Counted from the first letter of the stretch, positions 1 to 8,411 are shown. The stretch is DNA of 64,000 nucleotides from Phycisphaerae bacterium RAS1 (GCA_007859745.1 SMLU01000005.1:1-64000), one strand, 5' to 3'. The notes: generated by a model from the letters alone, not told the origin. A program made the numbers and translations.

Positions 1-155
1 CCCCCCCCCCCCCCCACCGCGGCGGACTCGATCGCCCCAGAACGCCACACTACCCCGTCGGCCGGCCGGAAGAAAGCTGTCATCCCGGCGGTTAAGTTGT
101 TAGACTTTGGGTCGTTCGAGCCGATAGACGACTTCGAACCCGTACGGAGAATGGC

Positions 156-722
156 ATGATGTTTATGAGACGCAGTCTCGGAAAGCTCGCCGCGCTGGCC
201 ACGCTCGGGCTGGCCCTGGCGGTCGCCACGAACGCCGACCCGGGCGGCGCCGCCGCGGGCATGGCGCCGAAGTTCAAGGCCAAGAGCATGTCGGGCGCCG
301 AGATCGACTTTCCGAATGCCTACAAAGGCAAGGCGGTGCTTCTCGTCTTCTGGGCCACGTGGTGACCCCCCTGTCGGGCGGAAGCCCCACGCCTGGTTCA
401 GGCGTATCAGAAGATGCACGGTGACAGCTTCGAGATCGTCGGCGTCTCGCGCGACAAGGCCCGCGGCAAGGACGCCGCCACCGTCAAGAAGTTCCTGGAA
501 ACCAACAAGATGGCCTGGCCGCAGGTCTACGAGGGGACGGACCCGATCTCGCAGCTCTACGGCGTGCGCGGGATTCCGTCGCTCTTCCTGGTGGACGGCG
601 ACACCGGCAAGCTGCTCGCCAGCGGCGGAGATCTCCGCGGAGATTCGCTGGAAGGCACGCTGAAAACCGCCATCGCGGCGAAGGAAGCCGAGAAGAAGAA
701 AGCCGGAAAAAAAGGCAAGTAG
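156..722 (+). CDS. TlpA/thioredoxin-like exported protein with in-frame UGA at the catalytic Cys (candidate selenoprotein)
   Basis: An open frame of 188 codons is broken only by a TGA at 363-365 (codon 70). Translation up to the TGA ends VLLVFWATW and resumes in the same frame as PPCRAEAPRLVQ, so the TGA stands exactly where TlpA/ResA proteins have the first Cys of WCPPC. The second Cys (codon 73) is present, as is the cis-Pro loop GIPSLFLVD (Pro about 141). An N-terminal signal segment (LAALATLGLALAVA) puts the redox domain outside the cytoplasm. The tail is Lys-rich. The start is ATG 156 (ATGs also at 159 and 165) after a GGAGA. Most likely a UxxC selenoprotein, inferred from the UGA position and the hairpin at 366-405. 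The alternative is a nonsense mutation or a read error in a cysteine homologue. Confidence 0.8.
366..405 (+). promoter_or_regulatory. Candidate bacterial SECIS hairpin after UGA 363-365
   Basis: A perfect 7-bp hairpin, ACGCCUG-GUU-CAGGCGU (389-405), follows the UGA. Its loop starts with G, and 30 nt separate UGA from loop, within the range published for bacterial SECIS elements (roughly 16-37 nt). A shorter overlapping alternative is GGGC-GGAA-GCCC at 376-387, with its loop 14 nt from the UGA. The hairpin lies inside coding sequence, as bacterial SECIS elements do. SelB binding is inferred; selA, selB, selC and selD are not in this window. Confidence 0.5.
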
Positions 723-751
723 CAATGAAACGCGAGTAGCGCTGAATCATT

Positions 752-882
752 GGGTGGGTCGGGCGTCTCGCCCGTCTCTTACCAGAGCGCTACCGCGGAT
801 CGCCGACGGATTTGGAAAGCAACCGACCTCCAGCCCCGGAGGGGCGGCAGAATAAGACCCCGGGCGCAAGCCCGGGGAACTC
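752..882. repeat. Palindromic intergenic repeats
   Basis: Two small hairpin repeats lie between the redox gene and mqnE. The first (760-774) is CGGGCG-TCT-CGCCCG, a degenerate copy of the family seen intact at 9948-9970 and 15051-15097. The second (858-877) is CCCCGGGC-GCAA-GCCCGGGG, an 8-bp stem with a GNRA tetraloop, preceded by a CCCCGGAGGGG palindrome. They may end transcription of the upstream gene, but no U-tract follows. Confidence 0.6.
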
Positions 883-909
883 CGCGCAATCTCGCGTTTC
901 GAAGTAACG

Positions 910-2331
910 TTGGAAACCGGACAGAGTGAAGTGCTCAGACGGACCGCACCGCTCGATCCCGCGCTAGAGCCCATTCGCGAAAAAGTCATCGCGGGACAGC
1001 GCCTGACGCGCGACGACGGGCTGATGCTCTATCGCTCACGCGACATCTTCACCGTCGGCGAGCTGGCCAACGTCGTCCGCGAGCGGCTGCACGGGCGCCG
1101 TGCGTACTACAACATCAACCGGCACATCAATTACACCAACTACTGCGTGCTGCGTTGCAAATTCTGCTCCTTCTACCGGCAGATGCCGAAAGGCGGGGCG
1201 CCGGGCGCGGGGCGCGGGGCGCGGCAGCCTTCCGAAACATCGGCGCTCGAAACGAGCTCGCCGGCCGCGCTGCTCGAGCCGGCAGCGCCGCACGTTCATG
1301 ATGACAACGGCGGATACGAGTATTCGTTGGACCAGATCTTCGACGTCGCGGTCGAGGCCGCCGAGCAGGGCGCGACCGAGGTGCACATCGTCGGCGGCCT
1401 GCACCCGACGCTGCCGTTCCAGTTCTATCTGGACATGTGCCGCGGCATCCGGCAGCGCGCCCCGCGGCTGCACATCAAGGCGTTCACCGCCATCGAGATC
1501 GTCCACTTCACGCGCATCGCCCGCCCCCGTCTCAGCATCGAGGAAGTGCTGACCCAGCTTCGCGCGGCCGGGCTGGACAGCCTGCCGGGCGGCGGCGCGG
1601 AGATTTTCGACGACCGTGTGCACGACGAGGCCTTCAAGAACAAGGTCGGCGAAAAACACTGGTTCGACGTTCACCGCGCCGCCCACAAGCTCGGCATCCC
1701 CACCAACGCGACCATGCTCTACGGCCACGTCGAGACGATCGACGAGCGCATCACGCACATGATCAAGCTCCGCGAGCTGCAGGACGAGGCGCTCGCGCGA
1801 ATGTCGAATGTCGAATGTCGAATGTCCAATGAGCAAGCGATCGGCTCGCTGGAGGATGGGAACCGCCCGGCGAATTCGACATTCGACCTTCGACATTCCG
1901 CATTTCAGTGCTGCATCCCCCTCTCCTTCATCCCCGACGGCAGCGCCCTCGCCCATCTGCCCGGGCCGACCGGGCTCGACGACCTGCGAACTCTGGCCGT
2001 CGCGCGGCTGATGCTGGACAACTTCCCGCACATCAAGGCCTTCTGGATCATGCAATCGCCCAAGCTGTCGCAGGTGGCGCTGAACTGGGGCGTCGACGAC
2101 TTCGACGGCACCGTGATCTGGTACGACATCACCAAGCGCGAAGGCCGCGGCACCAACCGTCAGGAGTTGAGCGTCGATCAAATCTGCCGCCTCATCCGAG
2201 AGGCAGGCTGCGAGCCGGTCGAGCGCGACACCTTCTACCGACCGGTCGCACGAGCGCGGGATCAGGGACCGAGGGATCAAGGGACCGAGGGACCGAGGGA
2301 TAAAGGGATAAAGGGCGCGCAGCAGGCGTGA
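910..2331 (+). CDS. mqnE: Aminofutalosine synthase MqnE (radical SAM), carrying repeat-derived inserts
   Basis: Radical SAM enzyme of the futalosine route to menaquinone, joining SAM to the chorismate-derived MqnA product. The cluster motif is CVLRCKFC (Cys 79, 83, 86) after INYTNY. SLPGGGAEIFDD and PTNATMLYGHVET favour MqnE over MqnC. The 473 residues are about 100 more than usual. The excess lies in three low-complexity stretches: residues ~94-130 (Gly/Arg then Ala-rich), ~298-334 (MSNVECRMSN..., from GAATGTC repeats) and the tail from ~448 (RDQGPRDQG...). The start is TTG 910; GTG 931 is also possible. All inserts keep the frame, so an active enzyme is plausible but unproven. Confidence 0.85.
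   Translation: METGQSEVLRRTAPLDPALEPIREKVIAGQRLTRDDGLMLYRSRDIFTVGELANVVRERLHGRRAYYNINRHINYTNYCVLRCKFCSFYRQMPKGGAPGAGRGARQPSETSALETSSPAALLEPAAPHVHDDNGGYEYSLDQIFDVAVEAAEQGATEVHIVGGLHPTLPFQFYLDMCRGIRQRAPRLHIKAFTAIEIVHFTRIARPRLSIEEVLTQLRAAGLDSLPGGGAEIFDDRVHDEAFKNKVGEKHWFDVHRAAHKLGIPTNATMLYGHVETIDERITHMIKLRELQDEALARMSNVECRMSNEQAIGSLEDGNRPANSTFDLRHSAFQCCIPLSFIPDGSALAHLPGPTGLDDLRTLAVARLMLDNFPHIKAFWIMQSPKLSQVALNWGVDDFDGTVIWYDITKREGRGTNRQELSVDQICRLIREAGCEPVERDTFYRPVARARDQGPRDQGTEGPRDKGIKGAQQA
1195..1235. repeat. GGGCGCGGGGCGC repeat inside mqnE
   Basis: G-rich direct repeat (GGGCGCGGGGCGCGGGGCGC) within the coding frame, giving GAPGAGRGAR. The same motif is found outside genes at 13481-13499 and 28342-28374 and in reverse at 28797-28830, so this is a dispersed element that has entered a gene. 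Confidence 0.6.
1800..1900. repeat. GAATGTC inverted-repeat element inserted in mqnE
   Basis: Tandem GAATGTC units (1800-1828) are answered by reverse-complement CGACATTC units (1873-1900), about 44 nt apart, forming one large imperfect hairpin inside mqnE. The insert is in frame and adds about 37 residues absent from the enzyme family. Seen directly; calling it a mobile or amplified element is inference. Confidence 0.65.
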
Positions 2332-2395
2332 GGCCCGCGCGCCCTTTTTCCCTTTATCCCTTTATCCCTAGATCCCTTGATCCCTTCGTCCCTAC
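2253..2395 (+). terminator. Repeat-built terminator hairpin over the mqnE stop
   Basis: Tandem GGGATCAAGGGACCGAG-like units run through the mqnE 3' end, and their reverse complement (CCCTTTATCCCTTTATCCC...) follows it. The core stem AAAGGGCGCGC (2310-2320) pairs with GCGCGCCCTTT (2337-2347), which runs into further Ts, as in an intrinsic terminator. The stop codon TGA 2329-2331 lies in the loop. The same sequence supplies the odd C-terminal residues of MqnE. Confidence 0.6.
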
Positions 2396-2580
2396 TTCCG
2401 CCCCGCCCCCTCATCTTCCTTCTCCATCTCGCGCAATCGGTGCTCACGCGATTCGCGGAGCAAACGCTCGTACTCGCTCAGCATCCCGACTCCCCCGCCG
2501 ACGCTCTGCCCGACCGTGCGAAGCAGCGCTAACGACCCCGCCGCCACCGCAAGAACCAGCGTGATTGTCCAGTAACTCAT
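2392..2580 (-). CDS. Small single-pass membrane protein
   Basis: Sixty-two residues: a hydrophobic N-terminal helix (WTITLVLAVAAGSLALL) then a highly charged helix rich in Arg and Glu (YERLLRESREHRLREMEKE). Layout resembles a small membrane-anchored coiled-coil protein. Convergent with mqnE and divergent from apt. No family is recognised. It is called because membrane segment plus amphipathic tail is a protein-like pattern, but the short length keeps the confidence moderate. Confidence 0.45.
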   Translation of the reverse strand: MSYWTITLVLAVAAGSLALLRTVGQSVGGGVGMLSEYERLLRESREHRLREMEKEDEGAGRK

Positions 2581-2726
2581 TCCGTGGGTCCTGTCCGCCT
2601 GGGGTGTATCGACCGCGAGAGTGCCGCCTTTGAGTTGCGCGGGCGCAGCCGTTGCCGGACCGTCCGGCGGCCACTAGGATGCCGCCGCAATCGGCGTCGA
2701 TCGATCGCAACCCGTGCGAGACGCGC

Positions 2727-3278
2727 ATGACCTCCGTCGAAAAGTGGCTCCAGGTCTCGCAGGCCGCCGATCTGCGTGAGTTCATTCGCGACATTCCCGA
2801 TTTCCCGAAACCCGGCATCCTCTTCAAAGACATCACGCCGCTTTTGGCGAATCCGGCGGCTCTGGCGCTGTCGGTTGAGTTGCTGGTTCAGCCCTTCCGC
2901 GGCCGGCCGATCGACATGGTCGCCGGCGCGGAGTCCCGCGGATTTATTTTTGGGACGGCGGCCGCAAAAGCGCTCTCGGTGGGGTTCATTCCGATCCGAA
3001 AGCCCGGTAAACTGCCCCATAAGGTGCGGCGGTACCAGTACTCGCTGGAGTATGGAACCGACTCGCTGGAAGTGCATGACGACGCCTGTCGCCCCGGACA
3101 GCGCGTGCTGATCGTCGATGATGTTCTCGCCTCCGGCGGAACGTTGGCGGCGTCGGTTGCGTTGTTCAAGGAGCTCGGCGCAGAGGTCGTCGCGGTCGCG
3201 GTGCTGATCGAGCTGGTTGAGCTTCGCGGCCGCGGAAAGCTGGGAGAGATCCCGGTTTTCAGCGTGATGAAATACTGA
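2727..3278 (+). CDS. apt: Adenine phosphoribosyltransferase
   Basis: Purine salvage enzyme that makes AMP from adenine and PRPP in the cytoplasm. The type I phosphoribosyltransferase fold shows IPDFPKPGILFKDITPLL near the N-terminus, AGAESRGFIFGTAAA, RKPGKLPHK and the PRPP loop VLIVDDVLASGGTLAAS. Starting at ATG 2727 gives 183 residues, the usual length; in-frame ATGs at 2679 and 2652 would add a tail the family lacks. It stands alone, with no purine genes beside it. Confidence 0.95.
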   Translation: MTSVEKWLQVSQAADLREFIRDIPDFPKPGILFKDITPLLANPAALALSVELLVQPFRGRPIDMVAGAESRGFIFGTAAAKALSVGFIPIRKPGKLPHKVRRYQYSLEYGTDSLEVHDDACRPGQRVLIVDDVLASGGTLAASVALFKELGAEVVAVAVLIELVELRGRGKLGEIPVFSVMKY

Positions 3279-3468
3279 GCCAGGCCCCCTGCCGGCCCGG
3301 CCACGTACGATTGTAAGTTGCTGTAAATAATTAAGTTGCGTTCAGAATGCCACGCGGCTTCGCAGCCGGACGGATTTGAGACACCGTGGAATTTTGCGAT
3401 CTTCCCACAATGAAATCGGCGGCGGCGACGCCGGCCGCCGCGCGGGGTGGGACCGATCGGAGGTCCGC

Positions 3469-3999
3469 TTGAAAAAGCAGTTTGGTCTGGTGTTCCTGCT
3501 CGTCGCTTCGCTTCCCGTCGGCGGCACGGCGGGATGCACCGTGCTCACCGATTTCCTCGACGCCGACCTCGCCCGCGGACTCGGATTAACCGACACACGC
3601 GTGAATCCCACCGGCGGCGTCATCATCGTCCAGTTCCGCAACAACACGAACCAGGTGGCCACCGCGCACGCCACATGGACTACGAACACGGCCGTGTTTA
3701 CGACCGGCGGCGACGGGTTCAATTGGAACAACATCGGCCCCGGCGACACCAGCAACACCGTGATCCCCTGCCCGATCGGTCTGCTCACATTCGGTGAATT
3801 CAACGACGACTTTACGATCAACCCGGTCGCGGTTGAGCTGCGCCTGGGCGACACGGTCACCGCCGTGACCTACGCCGGCGACATACTCGTCGGCAATAGC
3901 GACTTCGAATGCGGGGCGCTGATCGAGATGACCGTGTTTCCCATCGTCGGACAGGAAAACGCTTTCGCGATCTCCGTTGAGGTGCTGCCCGGCCGCTGA
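3469..3999 (+). CDS. Small lipoprotein, family A
   Basis: Start TTG 3469 follows a GGAGGT; the frame extends upstream without a better start. A lipoprotein signal (LVFLLVASLPVGGTAGC) predicts a lipid-modified Cys and surface or periplasmic location. The body is beta-rich, with IIVQFRNNTNQVATAHATWT, then a spaced Cys pair (VIPCPIGLL, DFECGALIEM). It matches the next gene in layout: LGLTD near the N-terminus, VELRLGD before the second Cys. Function unknown. The neighbourhood of further lipoproteins and an FG-GAP protein suggests a cell-surface assembly. Confidence 0.75.
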   Translation: MKKQFGLVFLLVASLPVGGTAGCTVLTDFLDADLARGLGLTDTRVNPTGGVIIVQFRNNTNQVATAHATWTTNTAVFTTGGDGFNWNNIGPGDTSNTVIPCPIGLLTFGEFNDDFTINPVAVELRLGDTVTAVTYAGDILVGNSDFECGALIEMTVFPIVGQENAFAISVEVLPGR

Positions 4000-4028
4000 T
4001 TTTCGTGGAAAGAAGGTACGAAAACGAC

Positions 4029-4562
4029 ATGCTCCACTCCGGCAAACTGCTCCTTGTCGGCGTACTCGCCGTCGGCGCCGTCTGCTCCGGTTGCACGAAC
4101 GCAACGGAGCTTCTCAATCCGTCATTCGTCGAAGCTCTCGGCGTGACGGACCAGTCCGTCGCCAGCCTGCCTGACGATGCGCCCGCCGTGCTGGTCGCGG
4201 TCGAGAACCGCACCGATCGCCGAATAACGGCCACGCTGTCCTGGCGCGGCGCCAACGACGTCACCGAGTCGTTCACCTTCCGCCGCATGTTTGAAGGCTC
4301 GCGCCTGGCGCAAGCCGTCGTCTGCCCGGTGACCGAATTGACTCTTGGTGACGTGAATAATCTGGATGCCGTCGGCGTGACCGTTCGCCTGGGCGACGGC
4401 GGCGGCAATGACCCGTTCGTCGAAGTGGAGCCGTTTGGCGTGCTGCTCAAGGACGACGTGAATTTCAACTGCGGCGACGCGGTGACCTTCGTCGTGCAGT
4501 CCTCGAGCACGACTCGCTCCGGATACCAGATTGTGGCCTACATTCAGCGCGCCAGAGAGTAA
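4029..4562 (+). CDS. Small lipoprotein, family A paralogue
   Basis: Starts at ATG 4029 (in-frame ATG 4005 would precede the signal). Lipobox is AVCSGC. The body repeats the plan of the preceding gene: ALGVTDQSV, VLVAVENRTDRRITATLSW, a first Cys in VVCPVTELTLGD, VTVRLGD, and a second Cys in FNCGDAVTF. The Cys pair probably forms a disulfide. It lies 29 nt after its paralogue and before the FG-GAP gene, so probably one operon. Function unknown. Confidence 0.75.
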   Translation: MLHSGKLLLVGVLAVGAVCSGCTNATELLNPSFVEALGVTDQSVASLPDDAPAVLVAVENRTDRRITATLSWRGANDVTESFTFRRMFEGSRLAQAVVCPVTELTLGDVNNLDAVGVTVRLGDGGGNDPFVEVEPFGVLLKDDVNFNCGDAVTFVVQSSSTTRSGYQIVAYIQRARE

Positions 4563-4630
4563 TCTCGACCGTTCGCCGGGCCGCCGCCCGCGTGCGGGCG
4601 CATCCGGCGCGATGCTGCGAAAGGGCTGTG

Positions 4631-7486
4631 ATGACGATCGTGCGAATGAGTTTCTCTGCGATTGGCGCCGCTACGCTGGCGCTCTCCCTCGGCGGTTGCC
4701 CGAACGACCAGACCGGAACGCTGGCCGAGGAAGTGATCAGCTCAGCGTCCAACGACGCCGTCATCGTCACCGGCGAGTCGTCCATCGCGATGCTGGCGCC
4801 CTCCGGCCGGCTGGCCATCACCGGCGGCACCCCGGTCGAAGCCGTCTGGTCCGTGCGCGCCACCACGCGCCTCTCCAGCGTCACGCTGATTCTCGACCGC
4901 GACCGCGAGCCGGGCACCGGCAACGAGATCGAGATCGCCTCCGGCCTCGACCTGAGCGTCAACAGCCGTACGATCGATACGACCACGCTTTCCGCCGGCG
5001 AGTATTTCATCGGCGTCGAGCTCTTTGAAATCGGCGTGCTGACGCGCTTCGACTATTCAGAAGGGTCGATCGTCGTCAACCAGGCGCCCGCGATCGACTT
5101 CACCGCCCCGCGCGACATCGTCTCCCATGACCGCTCACGCGACGTGATCCCCACCATCAGCGTCGCCTGGACCGTCACCGACCCGGACAGCCGCGTCACC
5201 ACGCAGATCTTTCTGGATTCCGACTCCTCGGCCAACGGCAACGAGATCCTGCTCCGCGAGAGCAACTCGCAGAGCGGCGACAGCTTCTCCTTCGACCTGC
5301 CCACGTTCAACTTCAACGCCGGAACTTACCGCATTCTCGCGCTGGTCAATGACGGCGTGCAGCAATTCTCGTTCTACGCCCCCGGCCAGATTCGTCTGCG
5401 CGGCCGACTGGCCGGCGCCATCGACCTGCGCGACGTCGAAACCGCCGGCACCACCATCGCCGCCGCGATCTTCGAGGGCTTCAACCCGCGCGACAACGCC
5501 GGCAGCTTCGTCTCCGGCGTCCGCGACGTCGACGGCGACGGCTTCGACGATTTCGTGATCCTCTCGCAGTTCGGCAAGCCGCTTTACGCCACCAATCTTC
5601 AGCGCACCGGCGTCGGCGAGGCCTACCTGCTTTACGGCCGCCGGCAACGATTCAACGGCCGCATCAATCTGAACTCGACCGGCACGCTCTTCAGAGGCGA
5701 CGTCATCACCGGCGTGCGCGAGGTGGCCGACCCCATCCGTCCGACGCGCGGCATCACCAGCTTCGCGCTGCTTTCGGACTGGGACCTGGACGGCGTGCGC
5801 GAGATGGCCTTCGGCCTGCCCTTCACCGACTCGCTCAGCGAGGGTTTCTTCAATGGCAGCGGCGCCTATGACACGAGCGGCTGGTTCCGCACCGGCGGCG
5901 TAGTTGTCATGTCCGGCGTCTGCCTGCGGCCCGATCTCGGGTTCCCCGGCCGCAGCGTCATTCTGCTGAGCGAAGTCGGCACGCTGGTTCACGAGCCCGG
6001 CGACAACTACATCGGGACGTTCCCGCGCTGTTTCGAGGGGTTCATCGGTCCAAAGGCCCCCGCGCTCACGACCGGCGGCGACACGCTGTACTACCAGCAC
6101 GTCGCCGGCGTCACCAGCACGCCTGGCGGAAATCTCGGCTCGGTCCGCCTCGGCTGCCGTATCGGCAGCCTCGACTTCGGCGACCAGTTCGGCGAGGCGC
6201 TCGCCGCGTTCGACTTCGATTCACTCGCCATGGCGGCTCCGAACCGCGACCCGGACACGAACACCTCCATCGGCCGCTCGGTGCCGGGCGCCGGCTGCAT
6301 CAGCGTCTTCTTCAATGATTCGATCGGCGGCAACTTCCCCTGGCGCACGACCCAGGGTCCCGACGAATCCGAGTTCTTCGGCTACCCCGGCGTCACGGAT
6401 CCGGCCGCCGCGGCCGGTCTGCCGCACGGCGGACCGTACCACTACACCTGCGATGATCGCGGCTTGATCCCAATCGGTGCGATCCTGCGCGAGCTCTCGC
6501 CGGGCTACATTGTGACGAATCACGACTTCCCGCAATGCACGGAGCCAGGCTACGGCTCCGTTCCGACGCCCGCTCTGACCACGCGGTTTTACAGCTCCAC
6601 CAACTCCGCCCGACTCAGCAACGTCCGCTCGCTGGGTGACTTCAACACCGACGGCTTACAGGACCTCGTGATCGGCGCTCCCTTCGCAAACGAAGGACGT
6701 GGCGCCACGTTCATCGTGCTCGGGCGGCTCAAACGCCTGGTTGAAGGCGCCGAGCTGGAACTGGAAGAGCTCGGACTGCCCTCGAACTCCAGCAACCCGC
6801 CCAGCCGCCGCGTCTTCGACGGCATCCGTGTCGTCGGCGGCCCCGGCGAGCGGCTCGGACAGTCGCAGGATGACGCCGGCGACTTCAACGGCGACGGCGT
6901 CTCGGACGTGATCATCGGCTCGACGCAGGTCAACAACCGCGCCGGCGGCGCGGCGATCTTCTTCGGCTCGCGCGAAGTCATCAACCTGACCGAAACCGAA
7001 ATCCCCTATGCCGAACTTCCGTCACGCGGCCTGGGCATCATCCTGACCGGCGAAAACGAAGGCGACCTGACCGGCGCCCGCGTCGCCAGCGTCGGAGACG
7101 TGGACGGCGACGGCAACGGCGACGTCATGATCGCCGCCCCGGACAAGTCCATCCGCATGGACCTCGACCAGGACGGCGCCATCGACATCGACCGCACCAA
7201 CTGCGGCGTCGTCTATCTCGTCTACGGCTCGCCGCGCCTGACCGGCACAATCAGCCTGAAAGACATCGGCACCGAGAAGTTGCCGGGCGTGAAGTTCATC
7301 GGACCGGCCAGCGGCGGATTCCTCGGCGCCGGCCTGGGCGAACAGGGCGACCGCAGCTTCGGCATCGCCGCCGCCGGCGACGTCGACGGCGACGGCAACG
7401 CCGACTTCCTCATGAGTTCGATCAAGGCCTCGCCGCGCGACCGCGTCGCGGCGGGAGAAGCGTACCTGATTTACGGACAGAACTAG
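4631..7486 (+). CDS. FG-GAP repeat lipoprotein
   Basis: 951 residues from ATG 4631. A lipoprotein signal (IGAATLALSLGGC) is followed by two Ig-like segments (GNEIEIASGL; GNEILLRES) and then beta-propeller repeats of FG-GAP type with calcium-site motifs DVDGDGFDD (about 298), DFNTDGLQDLVIGAPF (670), DFNGDGVSDVIIG (751), DVDGDGNGDVMIAAP (822) and DVDGDGNADFLMSS (917). Such integrin-alpha-like propellers mediate adhesion or ligand binding in other proteins; the ligand here is unknown. The same architecture recurs at 60578, where the family A-like domain is fused in front. Confidence 0.85.
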   Translation: MTIVRMSFSAIGAATLALSLGGCPNDQTGTLAEEVISSASNDAVIVTGESSIAMLAPSGRLAITGGTPVEAVWSVRATTRLSSVTLILDRDREPGTGNEIEIASGLDLSVNSRTIDTTTLSAGEYFIGVELFEIGVLTRFDYSEGSIVVNQAPAIDFTAPRDIVSHDRSRDVIPTISVAWTVTDPDSRVTTQIFLDSDSSANGNEILLRESNSQSGDSFSFDLPTFNFNAGTYRILALVNDGVQQFSFYAPGQIRLRGRLAGAIDLRDVETAGTTIAAAIFEGFNPRDNAGSFVSGVRDVDGDGFDDFVILSQFGKPLYATNLQRTGVGEAYLLYGRRQRFNGRINLNSTGTLFRGDVITGVREVADPIRPTRGITSFALLSDWDLDGVREMAFGLPFTDSLSEGFFNGSGAYDTSGWFRTGGVVVMSGVCLRPDLGFPGRSVILLSEVGTLVHEPGDNYIGTFPRCFEGFIGPKAPALTTGGDTLYYQHVAGVTSTPGGNLGSVRLGCRIGSLDFGDQFGEALAAFDFDSLAMAAPNRDPDTNTSIGRSVPGAGCISVFFNDSIGGNFPWRTTQGPDESEFFGYPGVTDPAAAAGLPHGGPYHYTCDDRGLIPIGAILRELSPGYIVTNHDFPQCTEPGYGSVPTPALTTRFYSSTNSARLSNVRSLGDFNTDGLQDLVIGAPFANEGRGATFIVLGRLKRLVEGAELELEELGLPSNSSNPPSRRVFDGIRVVGGPGERLGQSQDDAGDFNGDGVSDVIIGSTQVNNRAGGAAIFFGSREVINLTETEIPYAELPSRGLGIILTGENEGDLTGARVASVGDVDGDGNGDVMIAAPDKSIRMDLDQDGAIDIDRTNCGVVYLVYGSPRLTGTISLKDIGTEKLPGVKFIGPASGGFLGAGLGEQGDRSFGIAAAGDVDGDGNADFLMSSIKASPRDRVAAGEAYLIYGQN

Positions 7487-7500
7487 CTCTTTCAGCCGGG

Positions 7501-8343
7501 ATGAACGCGACCATGAGAAGTTACCGGTTCCTCACGCTGACCGCCGCCCTGTGCCTCGCCGGCTGCCCCACCGACAGCACCGTCCGCCGCAATCCGTTTC
7601 TCACGCTTACTGAGAACCTCGGGATTTCGATCGGCGACAACGAGAACGACAACGGCGGCGGCACATCGACCCCCGGGTCCGGCACGTTTCGGCGTAACCT
7701 GACGCTGACGCTCTCGAACATCTCCGACGCCGATCTCAACGTGAAGCTGGCGGCCTGGGTCAACATCGGCAGCATCCGCACCAAGGCCCAGGAAGACGCG
7801 CTGATCGCCGGCGGGTATCGCGAGCTGGGTGCGGATGAGACCGTGACGTTCGGAAACGCATTCACGCTCCCCCCAGGCACGTTTGTCTTCGCCGGCCCCG
7901 GCCCCGGTGGTGCAACCACGCTGGTCATAGCGCCTGGCACGACCACCGGCGACGAGGACAACGAAGTCATCACCCCGACCACCCAGGATTTCGTGCTCAT
8001 CGCCCCGGACGTCATCCTGTTCTACGCGGCCCCGCCGGCCTCCTGTGACAGCGCGGCTTTTGTGTTTTCGATCGATGGCGAGGTCGTGGACAGCGACCGC
8101 GTCACGCCCGTGGGCGACATCTACCAGGGCGCGACGGGCAGTGGCGGCGTCAAGACGCTCGCCCAGGTCAGCGCCTACGCCTGCGACCCGTTCCGACCCG
8201 GCCTTTTCCTGCGCGTCGGCGGCGGCGGACGCCAGCCCAACGAGTACTTTGAAGGTGAGTCGATCCGCGTGGATTTCTCGCGGACTCCCTTTAACCGGAA
8301 CACCGGCGAATCGGCCCGTGTGACCATCATCCCGGCACAATGA
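7501..8343 (+). CDS. Lipoprotein with Cys-pair beta domain
   Basis: 280 residues beginning ATG 7501 (ATG 7513 is also possible), 14 nt after the FG-GAP gene. Lipobox is LCLAGC. An Asp/Asn-rich linker (GDNENDNGGG) precedes the beta-rich body with LTLTLSNISDADLNVKLAAW, resembling FRNNT...ATW in the family A lipoproteins, and Cys residues in PASCDSAAF and AYACDPF. Probably a longer relative of those proteins and part of the same operon. Function unknown. Confidence 0.75.
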   Translation: MNATMRSYRFLTLTAALCLAGCPTDSTVRRNPFLTLTENLGISIGDNENDNGGGTSTPGSGTFRRNLTLTLSNISDADLNVKLAAWVNIGSIRTKAQEDALIAGGYRELGADETVTFGNAFTLPPGTFVFAGPGPGGATTLVIAPGTTTGDEDNEVITPTTQDFVLIAPDVILFYAAPPASCDSAAFVFSIDGEVVDSDRVTPVGDIYQGATGSGGVKTLAQVSAYACDPFRPGLFLRVGGGGRQPNEYFEGESIRVDFSRTPFNRNTGESARVTIIPAQ

Positions 8344-8411
8344 CGCGGAGTTCCCTTGCCGCAGCCGATATAATTGAAACAGGTGCGGCGAGAAGTGCGG
8401 AGTGCGTTGCC

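Noticed and set aside
1-15. Run of 15 C at the window start
   Set aside because: Most likely a sequence-end or assembly artefact; no feature can be built on it.
1036-2280. Long minus-strand frame within mqnE
   Set aside because: The plus strand has the radical SAM motif; the antisense frame has none.
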